Positions 56,365 to 64,000 of a DNA stretch of 64,000 nucleotides are shown here, piece by piece. The number at the start of each line of letters is the position of its first letter. Within the stretch, counting starts at the first letter, position 1. Both the position numbers and the translations under genes were made by a program. Origin of the DNA: Sulfitobacter sp. LCG007. Its GTDB lineage: Bacteria > Pseudomonadota > Alphaproteobacteria > Rhodobacterales > Rhodobacteraceae. The stretch spans positions 3,162,001-3,226,000 of the forward strand of contig NZ_CP161805.1 in assembly GCF_040801785.1 (NCBI RefSeq), in the 5' to 3' direction. The notes under the pieces were generated by a model that made no database searches, had not been told where the DNA came from, and saw nothing but the letters and a program-made list of their open reading frames with translations.

Positions 56365-56711
56365 AGCTCGATCTGGGGGCCGCCCGGCTGCGGACCGTCC
56401 GTTCCGGCGGGCGGCGTCTCATCGGGATCGCGCGGTTCCTTTCGTCGGATGATGATGTCGCCGTTCGGCAACATCTCGGGCGCCTCATAGGCGCTCCAGT
56501 CCTCGACCTCGGCCATCATGTCCTTGAACGCGGGACCCATCTGGTCGACGAATTCCTTCATGCCCTTTATCGCGGGGCCCATCTCGTCCATCAGGCCCTG
56601 AAGGAACATGTCCGCGCCACGCTCCATCAGCGAGGGTGCCCTGTCTTCCTGCGCTGAAAGCGGGAAGGACAGGCAGGCCGCAAGTGCGAAGGACATGGAT
56701 CTTTTCCACAT
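56361..56711 (-). CDS. Secreted small protein with internal repeat
   Basis: Protein of 116 aa with a Sec signal (SMSFALAACLSFPLSAQED). The mature part has two related amphipathic segments, MGPAIKGMKEFVDQ and MGPAFKDMMAEVED, and a Pro/Gly-rich acidic tail (DPDETPPAGTDGPQPGG). I do not recognise a function. Its last codon overlaps the ppx stop by 4 nt. It lies upstream of the nuclease-like gene on the same strand, 37 nt away. Confidence 0.75.
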   Translation of the reverse strand: MWKRSMSFALAACLSFPLSAQEDRAPSLMERGADMFLQGLMDEMGPAIKGMKEFVDQMGPAFKDMMAEVEDWSAYEAPEMLPNGDIIIRRKEPRDPDETPPAGTDGPQPGGPQIEL

Positions 56712-56748
56712 GCATGTAATGATAGCGCCAATCGCAAGGAAATCGAGA

Positions 56749-57756
56749 TCAGATGTCGATGTCGATCGTGACCGGGAAATGATCCGACGCAGTCAGCAGC
56801 GCCCGGCTGAGGCTCGTGTTCTCCCAGCACTCCGGATCGTCGAAGGGATGCCAGATCCGCCAGACGGGTTCGCGGGCCAGAAACTCTCGGCTTACCATGA
56901 TGTAGTCTAGCAGCGCCTGCAGGAAGCGTCTCTCCGGCTCGACCCAGAAACGCGCCGAGGTCGGCATCGCGCCGAGCCGCCGGCTCAGCGCGAGACGGGC
57001 ATGCGGATCGAAGAGCTGCAGGTTCTCGTCCGCGCCCAGCACGATCTCGACCGAGGACCGCCCGAAAAGGCTTTCGTACTCGTCAAGGCCCGGGCCGTCG
57101 TTCAGATCGCCCAGCACGATCAGCGGCGCGCCTGCGTTCAGGTGCTGATCGATGCGCGCCCGAAGCCAGACTGCCTGCGCCAGCTGCTTTCGCCGGTTCG
57201 CGATGGCACGCTGCATGATCTGATCCGGATCCGTCAGCCCATGGGGCGCCTTCGATTTCAGATGCGCGCCTATCATCTGGAACGCGAAGCCCTTCGCCGT
57301 CTCCACCGAAAGCTCGAGCGGCGGCTTCGAGAAGACGACCTGATCGCGCGTGGCGTCGATATCCAGATCGATGAGATAGACGCCGTCGAACCTCGGCACC
57401 TCGCCAACCCCGTCCCGGGGCGCATGGATCGCCTGAAGCCTGTCGGGATCGTAAAGGAAGGCCAGTTCCTGCTGCGTTTCGTTGAGAAACCCCGTGACGC
57501 ACTCACGGGCGCGCAGCCTGGCCTCTGCGGCAAAGGTTTCAAGGGCCAGAGCCGTGCTTCTGCGTGGCGTCGCATCGGGAGCCTCGACGATGAAGATGCC
57601 GTCGGCGTCCAGCGTCCGGAACACCTCTGCCAGTGCCGCAGCCTGCGCGCCGCGCCGGACGTTGTATCGCCCCGACCAGCCATCGTCGTGCCTTACCCGG
57701 CCCTCCGGGTCGAACAGGGCATTGAACCATTCCACGTTATACGTGGCGATGCGCAT
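56749..57756 (-). CDS. Endonuclease/exonuclease/phosphatase family protein
   Basis: Enzyme of 335 aa of the EEP fold (DNase I-like). MRIATYNVEWFN at the start carries the metal-binding Asn, APLIVLGDLNDGPGLDEYES near residue 220 the catalytic Asp-Asn, and TASDHFPVTIDID at the end the active-site Asp-His. Substrate may be nucleic acid or phosphoester; not evident. The start overlaps the TerB-DnaJ stop (TGATG). Confidence 0.83.
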   Translation of the reverse strand: MRIATYNVEWFNALFDPEGRVRHDDGWSGRYNVRRGAQAAALAEVFRTLDADGIFIVEAPDATPRRSTALALETFAAEARLRARECVTGFLNETQQELAFLYDPDRLQAIHAPRDGVGEVPRFDGVYLIDLDIDATRDQVVFSKPPLELSVETAKGFAFQMIGAHLKSKAPHGLTDPDQIMQRAIANRRKQLAQAVWLRARIDQHLNAGAPLIVLGDLNDGPGLDEYESLFGRSSVEIVLGADENLQLFDPHARLALSRRLGAMPTSARFWVEPERRFLQALLDYIMVSREFLAREPVWRIWHPFDDPECWENTSLSRALLTASDHFPVTIDIDI

Positions 57757-58436
57757 CAGGCCGCCTTGCCTGAAATCCGCTCCCAGGCGAGGTTGATGTC
57801 CGCCATCCGCCTCTGCGCCAGCCTCAGCGCCTCTTCCGGCAGACCGCGCGCCACCAGCGCATCCGGATGGTTCTCCCGCACGAGCTTGCGCCATGCGGTC
57901 CGGATCTCGGGAAGCGGCGCCCCGGGATCGACCCCGAGCACGGTGTAGGGATCCTTGGGCGCGTCCGGTACGATGCGCATCCGCAATCGGATGAACTCCT
58001 TCTCCGGGATGTTGAAGATCTCGGCAACCCGGGCGAGGAATGCGTCCTCCTTGGGATGATAGGAACCATCCGCCAGAGAGATATGGAACAGACCCTCGAG
58101 CAGATCCCGAAGCATTTCCGGCTGGGCGGCGAACATCGCGCCGATCCGCCCGGCGTATGTCTCGTATCCCGCCACATCCTGCCGGGCGAGGTTGAAGATC
58201 CGCGCCGCCTGCGACTCGGCCTCGGGGGGAATGTGAAAGATTTCCCGGAAGGCGCGCACTTCGTCCCGCGTCACCTGCCCGTCCGCCTTCGCCATCTTCG
58301 CACCCAGCGCAATCACCGCGATGGTAAAGGCGATCGAGCGCTCGGGCGGGCTCCGCAATCGGTCGAAAACCACCGACAGCGCCTCGCCGTTGGCGAGCGC
58401 GGCAAGCGCGTCGGAAATGCGGGTCCAGATCGACAT
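57756..58436 (-). CDS. TerB-DnaJ domain protein (DjlA-like)
   Basis: Protein of 226 aa with an N-terminal TerB-like helical domain (FTIAVIALGAKMAKADGQVT and LFHISLADGSYHPKEDAFLA, each with the acidic D-G metal-like loop) and a C-terminal J domain from about residue 165 (DPYTVLGVDPGAPLPEIRTA with HPD in RENHPDALVARG). DjlA-type proteins recruit DnaK; no N-terminal membrane helix is visible here, unlike DjlA. Confidence 0.88.
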   Translation of the reverse strand: MSIWTRISDALAALANGEALSVVFDRLRSPPERSIAFTIAVIALGAKMAKADGQVTRDEVRAFREIFHIPPEAESQAARIFNLARQDVAGYETYAGRIGAMFAAQPEMLRDLLEGLFHISLADGSYHPKEDAFLARVAEIFNIPEKEFIRLRMRIVPDAPKDPYTVLGVDPGAPLPEIRTAWRKLVRENHPDALVARGLPEEALRLAQRRMADINLAWERISGKAA

Positions 58437-58486
58437 GGGGGCAGGATAGCTTCTGACGTTAGCGCTGTCAGGGCGTCAAAAACGCG

Positions 58487-58963
58487 CTAGAGGGTTTTCT
58501 GCATGAGCACAAGATCGAGCCATTGGCCGTTCTTGCGCCCCACTTCCGGCATCCTTGCGACCTCGATGAAGCCCAGCCGCCCGTGAAACGCCACGGCCCC
58601 GGGGTTGCTTGCACTGATCGCCGCCACCATGACGTGATGGCCAAGCGCCAGCGCAGCCGCCTCGGCCCGCGCCATCAGCGCGCGCCCGACCCCCCCGCCC
58701 CGGCTTCCGGAGTGCAGCAGGACGGTGTGCTCGACGGTATGCGCATAACCGGGACCCGAACGGAACGGCCCGAAAGACACGAAGCCGGCAAACCGGCCCC
58801 CGGTCTCGGCGACGAAGCTCGCCCCCTGCCGTTCCGCGATCATCGCCGACACCCCCGCAGTCGTCTTTTCGACCGTCGTGAACGTGAAAACTGTATCTCG
58901 GATCATCTCGTTCCAGAGTTCCCGGATCGCCTCCGCGTCCGACGCGCGGGCCGCCCGGATCAC
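58487..58963 (-). CDS. GNAT acetyltransferase, phosphinothricin-acetyltransferase-like
   Basis: Protein of 158 aa. IRAARASDAEAIRELWNEMI at the start and TVLLHSGSRGGGVGRALMAR (acetyl-CoA loop) resemble the Pat/YncA group of GNAT enzymes, which acetylate amino acids or amine-containing toxins. GTG start overlapping the previous stop as GTGA is chosen. Natural substrate unknown. Confidence 0.85.
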   Translation of the reverse strand: MIRAARASDAEAIRELWNEMIRDTVFTFTTVEKTTAGVSAMIAERQGASFVAETGGRFAGFVSFGPFRSGPGYAHTVEHTVLLHSGSRGGGVGRALMARAEAAALALGHHVMVAAISASNPGAVAFHGRLGFIEVARMPEVGRKNGQWLDLVLMQKTL

Positions 58964-59574
58964 GCGCCAAGCTCGCGCGGGCCATGCGGCGTGTCGAAAG
59001 CCGCGACCAGACCGGGGACACCTGCTTCGTAGGCCACCCGCGTGTCGCTGAGCAGCGGCGCCAGCTCGGCCTTGAGCTGTTCCGCCCGAGGGTGCGATAC
59101 GGTCAGTCGCCGAAGACGGACCCCGCTTCGCGCGAGGCTCATCGCGGGATGCGTCTGCGTCTGCCATTCGATCAGCGCCGGCGCGCAGTTGTCGAACGGC
59201 AGGACGCCGCTCTCTGGCACGGCCATGCGCCAGTGCAGATCTCCCCTGCGCAGGTCCACCGGCGCGCCCGAGCCCGCCGGCATCCGCGCCAGCTCGGCCT
59301 CGAGCGCATCGCTGCGGCAGATCCAGTTCGTCAAACGGGGCGGCCCTTCGAAGCGGTCGAGTGCGAACCAGCGCGGCCGCCCGGGCGAGGGCGCCTGCGG
59401 ATCGGCGGCGATGGCCTCGAGATAGAGCCCCTCCTCGAGACCCAGCAACCGGTTGTGGGTGAAGAACACGTCATGCTTCCCGCCCGCCCCGAGCGGCACA
59501 CCAAGCGCCGCCTCGACGCAGTCGGCGGCGGCCTCGAGACTTTCCCCCGAGACGGCAATGTGATCGAGTTTCAT
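58960..59574 (-). CDS. Glyoxalase-like (VOC) domain protein
   Basis: Protein of 204 aa. KLDHIAVSGESLEAAADCVE at the start with the metal-type His, and THNRLLGLEEGLYLEAIAAD near residue 45, match the Glyoxalase_3 subtype of the VOC fold. It overlaps the GNAT gene downstream by 4 nt, so the two are expressed together. Reaction unknown. Confidence 0.83.
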   Translation of the reverse strand: MKLDHIAVSGESLEAAADCVEAALGVPLGAGGKHDVFFTHNRLLGLEEGLYLEAIAADPQAPSPGRPRWFALDRFEGPPRLTNWICRSDALEAELARMPAGSGAPVDLRRGDLHWRMAVPESGVLPFDNCAPALIEWQTQTHPAMSLARSGVRLRRLTVSHPRAEQLKAELAPLLSDTRVAYEAGVPGLVAAFDTPHGPRELGA

Positions 59575-59700
59575 GACAGTTCTCCCCGGCGGATGCAGAC
59601 AGGCGCACACTACCTGTGGCACAATGCCCCGGCCTATTGATAAGAGCCAGACATTATCCAACTCACTCAGAACCGAAAGAAAAGGACGGGGCGGCACGAG

Positions 59701-60882
59701 ATGACTGAAAGTAGAATTGAACGACTGCTGGAGCATCCGGCTGCGGGGGGCGTGCTGCTGATGCTGGCGGCGGTCGCCGCAATGCTTGTCGCCAATTCAG
59801 CGGTTTCCGGACTGTATCACGGCGCCCTGAATGCCACTTTGGCGGTTCTCGTCGACGGCGAGGGCCTGCAAAAGCCCGTAATCCTGTGGATCAACGACGG
59901 GCTGATGGCGATATTCTTCTTTCTCATCGGTCTCGAGCTCAAGCGCGAACTGCTGGAGGGCAAGCTCAGGAACCCCCGCGACGTGGTGCTGCCCGGTGTC
60001 GCCGCCCTCGGCGGGATGATCCTTCCTGCCCTCGTGTTCGTCGCCGTCAACTGGACGAGCCCCGAGCACCTCGGCGGCTGGGCCATCCCGGCCGCGACCG
60101 ATATCGCCTTTGCCTTGGGGATCCTCGCCCTTGTCGGCAAGCGCGCGCCGGCCTCGCTGAAGGTGTTCCTGCTGACGCTCGCCATCCTCGACGATCTCGG
60201 CGCCATCCTGATCATCGCCATTTTCTACACCGCCGAACTGAAGACGCACTATCTCATGCTGGCGCTTCTGCCCCTTGCGGGCCTCATCCTGCTGAACCTG
60301 AGGGGCGCCCATCGCATCGCTCCGGCGATCCTGCTCGGGGCGATCATGTGGTACTTCGTTCTCAAATCCGGCGTACACGCCACGCTGGCCGGGGTCATCA
60401 CGGCCTTTTGCATCCCGCTCAAGGACCGGTGGGGCAAGTCACCGCTCCACAGCCTGGAACATGCCCTCACGCCCTACGTGAACTTCCTCATCATCCCGAT
60501 CTTCGCCTTCGCAAATGCCGGTGTGGTGCTGGCGGGCATGACCTTCACGAACCTGCTCGATCCGCTGCCCCTTGGCATCGCGCTCGGTCTGATCCTCGGC
60601 AAGCAGGTCGGCGTTTTCGGCTTCACCATGCTGCTCATCCGTCTCGGTGTCGCCCGGATGCCCCACGGCGCGACGGTCATGCATATCTACGGCATCGCCT
60701 GCCTCGCGGGGGTCGGCTTCACGATGTCGCTCTTCATCGGCGGCCTGAGCTTTTCCGATCCCTTCCTGATGAACGAGGTGCGCCTCGGCGTCCTCGGCGG
60801 CTCCATCCTTTCGGGCCTCCTCGGATTCACCGCGCTGATGCTTGCGCCCCGCCAGACGCAGGCGGTGGCCGAACCTGCCTGA
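59701..60882 (+). CDS. nhaA: Na+/H+ antiporter NhaA
   Basis: Antiporter of 393 aa with about 12 helices. GLMAIFFFLIGLELKRELLE near residue 65 and GWAIPAATDIAFALGILALV near residue 130 are NhaA signatures. The ion-binding Asp pair lies in LAILDDLGAILIIAIFYTAE near residue 165. The C-terminal half has IYGIACLAGVGFTMSLFIGG. It exchanges Na+ or Li+ for protons. It is divergent from the VOC-GNAT operon; no clear promoter or Na-riboswitch fold was seen. Confidence 0.94.
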   Translation: MTESRIERLLEHPAAGGVLLMLAAVAAMLVANSAVSGLYHGALNATLAVLVDGEGLQKPVILWINDGLMAIFFFLIGLELKRELLEGKLRNPRDVVLPGVAALGGMILPALVFVAVNWTSPEHLGGWAIPAATDIAFALGILALVGKRAPASLKVFLLTLAILDDLGAILIIAIFYTAELKTHYLMLALLPLAGLILLNLRGAHRIAPAILLGAIMWYFVLKSGVHATLAGVITAFCIPLKDRWGKSPLHSLEHALTPYVNFLIIPIFAFANAGVVLAGMTFTNLLDPLPLGIALGLILGKQVGVFGFTMLLIRLGVARMPHGATVMHIYGIACLAGVGFTMSLFIGGLSFSDPFLMNEVRLGVLGGSILSGLLGFTALMLAPRQTQAVAEPA

Positions 60883-60888
60883 CGGCCC

Positions 60889-60917
60889 GCTTCCTTTGCT
60901 TGCAAGTATCCTCGGGG
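60889..60917 (-). repeat. Dispersed 3'-end element, copy 2 (after methylmalonyl-CoA mutase)
   Basis: On the minus strand: CCCCGAGGATACTTGCAAGC then AAAGGAAG. It resembles the copy at 12831-12866 (GGATATTTTGAAGC then AAAGGAAG). It starts about 46 nt after the mutase stop, in the same relation to its gene as copy 1. Confidence 0.45.
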
Positions 60918-60962
60918 GGGCCGCCGTCAGGCGGGCGGGGGCAGACGGCCCCCTCCCCGCCC

Positions 60963-63089
60963 TCAGTGGCGCGCTTCGCGAATGAGCCTGAGAATGTCCT
61001 GGGCCGCCTTCGGGATGTTCGTACCGGGACCGAAGATGGCCTTGATTCCGCTGTCGCGCAGGAACCCGTAATCCTGCTGCGGGATGACCCCGCCGCAGAT
61101 CACGAGGATATCCTCGGCTCCCGCCTCCTTCAGAGCCTGCACGAGCTGGGGGGCGAGCGTCCTGTGCCCCGCCGCCTGAGACGAGATGCCCACCACGTGC
61201 ACGTCGTTGTCGACCGCGTCCTGCGCCGCCTCGGCGGGCGTCTGGAACAGCGGGCCGACGTCCACGTCGAATCCGATATCCGCAAAGGCAGTCGCGATCA
61301 CCTTGGCGCCCCTGTCGTGCCCGTCCTGACCCATTTTCACCACCAGCATGCGCGGGCGGCGTCCCTCCTGCTCGGCGAATTCCTCGACCGATTTCTGGAT
61401 CGCCGCGAATTCCTCGTCGCCCTCATAGGCAGCCCCATAGACCCCGGCCAACGTCTTGACCTCGGCCCTGTGCCGGCCGAACACCTTTTCCATCGCCATG
61501 CTGATCTCTCCCACCGTGGCCCGTGCCCGCGCCGCCTCGACCGCCGCTTCCAGCAGATTGCCGCCATCACGCGCCCGGCGCTCCACTTCACCGAGCGCCG
61601 CCTCGCAGGCCGCCGTGTCCCGTTCCGCACGTACCCTCTCCAGCCGCGCGATCTGGCTGCGCCGCACGGCGGCATTGTCGATATCGAGAATGTCGATGGC
61701 ATCCTCGGTGCTGCGCCGGTACTTGTTCACGCCGACGATCACCTCGGTGCCACGGTCGATCCCGGCCTGTCGCCGCGCCGCCGCTTCCTCGATCCGCAGC
61801 TTCGGCATGCCCGAGGCAACCGCCTTCGTCATCCCGCCGAGTTCCTCGACCTCCCCGATCAGCTTCCAGGCCGCATCCGCCAGGTCGGCCGTCAGTTTCT
61901 CGACGTAGTAGGAACCCGCCAGCGGATCCACGACCTTCGTGACGCCCGTCTCCTCCTGCAGGATCAGCTGCGTGTTGCGTGCGATGCGGCTGGAGAATTC
62001 CGTCGGCAGGGCGATCGCCTCGTCCAGCGCGTTGGTATGGAGCGACTGCGTGCCCCCCAGCACCGCGCTCATCGCCTCGTAGGCCGTGCGGATGACGTTG
62101 TTATAGGGGTCCTGTTCCTGCAGCGAGACACCGGAGGTCTGGCAGTGGGTCCTGAGCATCGAGGACCTGGGGTCCTTCGGTTCGAACTCCGCCATGATCC
62201 GGCTCCAGAGCAGGCGCGCCGCGCGCAGCTTGGCCGCCTCCATGAAGAAATTCATCCCGATGGCGAAAAAGAACGACAGCCGGCCCGCAAAGCGGTCCAC
62301 ATCCATGCCCCTCGCGATAGCCGTACGGACATATTCGCGCCCGTCCGCCAGCGTGAAGGCCAGTTCCTGCACCAGCGTCGCGCCGGCCTCCTGCATGTGG
62401 TAGCCGGAAATCGAGATCGAGTTGAACTTCGGCATGTTCTCCGAGGTGTATTCGATGATGTCCGCCACGATCCGCATCGAAGGTTCGGGCGGGTAGACAT
62501 AGGTGTTGCGGACCATGAACTCCTTGAGAATGTCGTTCTGGATCGTGCCGGACAGCAGCGCCTTCTCGTGGCCCTGCTCTTCGCCCGCCACGATGAAATT
62601 CGCCAGGATCGGGATCACGGCGCCGTTCATGGTCATCGAGACCGAGACCCGATCGAGCGGGATGCCGTCGAAGAGGATCTTCATGTCCTCGACGGAATCG
62701 ATCGCCACACCCGCCTTGCCGACATCGCCCTCGACGCGTTCGTGATCGCTGTCATAGCCCCGGTGCGTGGCCAGATCGAAGGCGACCGACACGCCCTGCT
62801 GACCGTTCGCCAGCGCCTGACGGTAGAAGGCGTTGCTTTCCTCGGCGGTGGAGAAGCCCGCGTATTGCCGGATCGTCCAAGGCCTGCCGGTGTACATCGT
62901 CGCGCGCACGCCGCGGGTGAAGGGCGCCTCTCCCGGCACGGATCCCAGGTGGTCGACACCCTCCAGATCCGCGGCATCGTACATCGGTTTGACGTCGATG
63001 CCTTCGATCGTGTGCCAGTTCAGGCTGTCGACCGGCCTCCCGCGCAACTCGGCCGCGGCCAGTTTGCGCCACTTGTCTTCGGCTGTCAT
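60963..63089 (-). CDS. scpA: Methylmalonyl-CoA mutase
   Basis: Cobalamin-dependent mutase of 708 aa that converts methylmalonyl-CoA to succinyl-CoA. The TIM-barrel part has [20 protein letters not shown] near residue 80 and [19 protein letters not shown] near residue 380. The C-terminal B12 domain shows [13 protein letters not shown] (D-x-H-x-x-G) near residue 595 and [11 protein letters not shown]. Single-chain homodimeric form. Start MTAEDKW follows AGAGGA. It belongs to propionate metabolism with the downstream carboxylase gene. Confidence 0.95.
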   Translation of the reverse strand: MTAEDKWRKLAAAELRGRPVDSLNWHTIEGIDVKPMYDAADLEGVDHLGSVPGEAPFTRGVRATMYTGRPWTIRQYAGFSTAEESNAFYRQALANGQQGVSVAFDLATHRGYDSDHERVEGDVGKAGVAIDSVEDMKILFDGIPLDRVSVSMTMNGAVIPILANFIVAGEEQGHEKALLSGTIQNDILKEFMVRNTYVYPPEPSMRIVADIIEYTSENMPKFNSISISGYHMQEAGATLVQELAFTLADGREYVRTAIARGMDVDRFAGRLSFFFAIGMNFFMEAAKLRAARLLWSRIMAEFEPKDPRSSMLRTHCQTSGVSLQEQDPYNNVIRTAYEAMSAVLGGTQSLHTNALDEAIALPTEFSSRIARNTQLILQEETGVTKVVDPLAGSYYVEKLTADLADAAWKLIGEVEELGGMTKAVASGMPKLRIEEAAARRQAGIDRGTEVIVGVNKYRRSTEDAIDILDIDNAAVRRSQIARLERVRAERDTAACEAALGEVERRARDGGNLLEAAVEAARARATVGEISMAMEKVFGRHRAEVKTLAGVYGAAYEGDEEFAAIQKSVEEFAEQEGRRPRMLVVKMGQDGHDRGAKVIATAFADIGFDVDVGPLFQTPAEAAQDAVDNDVHVVGISSQAAGHRTLAPQLVQALKEAGAEDILVICGGVIPQQDYGFLRDSGIKAIFGPGTNIPKAAQDILRLIREARH

Positions 63090-63346
63090 GGATCGGTCCT
63101 CTCCCTGGAGCATGCGGCTGCGGGCAGTCTCCCTCCCGCGTGCTCATGCACGTCGCTGTGTTTGCGGCATGCGCAGCAATGAATTGCGGAGCCGCTTGCG
63201 CGGCGACCGCCCCGGCTGGCCGCTGTCGGAAGGGCGGCCCAACGCCTCATGCGAGACCCCTTGCCGCACCGCTGATGTCGGAAAATGGCGCCCTCGCCAT
63301 CGCATCCGCGGCCGCTGCGTCTATATTAAGAACGTCAGGAGCCCAG

Positions 63347-63802
63347 ATGCGCAGAATACGAGCCATTGTTATCGCTTGCCTTTTCACCCTTCCGGTGGCG
63401 GCCGACGCGAACGGCGCCATCGATCCGGACGCATTGTTCGTGACGGCCCAGGACGTCGAGCTCAAGCAGTTCCAGTGGAAAAAGCGCCCCGTGGTCGTCT
63501 TCGCCGACAGCGCGGACGATCCCGCGTTTACCGAACAGATGGAGCTGTTGCTCTCGCGGACCGAAGAACTCGAGATGCGCGACGTGGTGGTGATCACCGA
63601 CACCGATCCCGACGCGCGGTCGGAGTTCCGCATGAAACTGCGCCCGCGCGGCTTCATGCTCGCGATCCTCGGCAAGGACGGCGAGTTGGGGCTGCGCAAG
63701 CCGTTTCCCTGGCATGTCCGCGAGATCACCAGGAGCATCGACAAGATGCCCGACCGCCAGCGCGAGATCCGCGAGATGAAGGACCGCGCCAGCGGACGCT
63801 GA
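63347..63802 (+). CDS. DUF4174 family exported protein
   Basis: Protein of 151 aa with a Sec signal (IRAIVIACLFTLPVAADAN). The mature domain begins LKQFQWKKRPVVVFADSADD and has LRPRGFMLAILGKDGELGLR, the usual DUF4174 (thioredoxin-fold-like) pattern. No Cys pair is present, so no redox role is inferred. AGGAG lies 7 nt before the ATG. It stands alone on the plus strand between the mutase and carboxylase genes. Confidence 0.82.
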   Translation: MRRIRAIVIACLFTLPVAADANGAIDPDALFVTAQDVELKQFQWKKRPVVVFADSADDPAFTEQMELLLSRTEELEMRDVVVITDTDPDARSEFRMKLRPRGFMLAILGKDGELGLRKPFPWHVREITRSIDKMPDRQREIREMKDRASGR

Positions 63803-63853
63803 GTTCGCCCTCGGATGTGTTTCGGCACTATGGGGCGTTGCTCGCTCACGGGG

Positions 63854-64000
63854 TCACTCGAACTCCATGATCACTTCGTCCACGGCGAGGCTGTCACCCG
63901 GACCGGCATTGACCTTCGAGACGACGCCCTTCTTTTCGGCGCGCAGGATATTCTCCATCTTCATCGCCTCGATGGTGCAGAGCGCCTGGCCCTCCTGAAC
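63854..64000 (-). CDS. pccA: Biotin-carrier C-terminus, probable propionyl-CoA carboxylase alpha subunit (partial)
   Basis: The last 48 codons of a gene that runs off the right edge. The reading gives CTIEAMKMENILRAEKKG, the biotinylation site with the modified Lys in EAMKM, followed by VNAGPGDSLAVDEVIMEFE. Next to methylmalonyl-CoA mutase this is most likely the biotin-carrying alpha subunit of propionyl-CoA carboxylase, though an acetyl- or methylcrotonyl-CoA carboxylase cannot be excluded. Confidence 0.85.
   Translation of the reverse strand, partial: VQEGQALCTIEAMKMENILRAEKKGVVSKVNAGPGDSLAVDEVIMEFE

Noticed and set aside
59886..63182. Plus-strand open frame of nearly 1100 codons
   Set aside because: It lies out of frame in nhaA and antisense to methylmalonyl-CoA mutase; no domain is recognisable and composition is that of a shadow frame.
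1..64000. CRISPR arrays, tRNA and rRNA genes, insertion sequences
   Set aside because: I looked for regular short direct repeats, cloverleaf-type ends with CCA-side pairing, and transposase motifs and saw none; a tRNA or CRISPR scan would be needed to be certain.

Overview
The window looks like chromosomal core DNA of an alphaproteobacterium of the order Rhodobacterales (Rhodobacter/Roseobacter group). The grounds are high GC (about 65% in most genes), the ruvCAB-ybgC-tolQRAB-pal order, a bacterial phosphatidylcholine synthase, a short prolyl-tRNA synthetase, DUF484-xerC, DUF1127, an Hda-like DnaA regulator upstream of ppk-ppx, and methylmalonyl-CoA mutase next to a propionyl-CoA carboxylase. 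I see no rRNA, tRNA, CRISPR array, insertion sequence or prophage. Species cannot be named from sequence reading alone.

Layout. 1-8155 (minus strand): ruvC-ruvA-ruvB, two small uncharacterised genes, then ybgC-tolQ-tolR-tolA-tolB-pal. 8400-8782: a self-contained DUF1127 transcription unit ending in two tandem hairpins. 8847-15139 (minus): small membrane protein, prmA, a MATE pump, an MFS transporter and priA. 15224-19694 (plus): transaldolase, DUF484, xerC, phosphatidylcholine synthase and a YeeE/YedE sulfur-type transporter preceded by an array of GGAAC/GTTCC dyads. 19699-26412 (minus): ogt, ileS, a YcjF-like protein, a GNAT enzyme and a YcjX-like NTPase. 26545-27393: truA, followed by a 455-bp gene-free gap. 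27849-29053 (minus): an ECF sigma factor and its anti-sigma factor.

29295-36183 (plus) is the main accessory catabolic block: a LysR regulator, HyuA/HyuB (hydantoinase/oxoprolinase family), a DAO-type flavoenzyme and a uronate-dehydrogenase-like protein, with a nested dyad before hyuA that could be the LysR operator. 36195-38885 (minus) holds a second MFS plus MATE pair. 39196-43560 carries a secreted alpha/beta hydrolase, a D-2-hydroxyacid dehydrogenase and parE. 43561-44220 is an AT-richer insert with one orphan gene. 44224-47217 holds small envelope genes, including two paralogous cytochromes c that flank a hotdog thioesterase and an HExxH lipoprotein. 47218-50553 (minus) is lolD, lolC/E and proS. 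50735-56364 (plus) is a PerM-like protein, Hda, ppk and ppx. 56361-59574 (minus) holds small enzymes and a TerB-DnaJ protein. 59701-64000 holds nhaA, methylmalonyl-CoA mutase, a DUF4174 protein and the 3' end of a biotin-carrier gene, probably pccA.

Most notable observations: (1) ileS is a mosaic, since the segment encoding its editing domain has clearly lower GC (about 54% by hand count) and different codon use from the rest of the gene; (2) the LysR-hyuAB-DAO-dehydrogenase cluster has no obvious known substrate; (3) the DUF1127 transcript ends in tandem hairpins that resemble a 3'-UTR small RNA source; (4) there is an orphan low-GC gene downstream of parE; (5) there is an inverted-repeat array upstream of the YeeE transporter. 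All functional statements come from motif and family recognition by eye; no database search was run.
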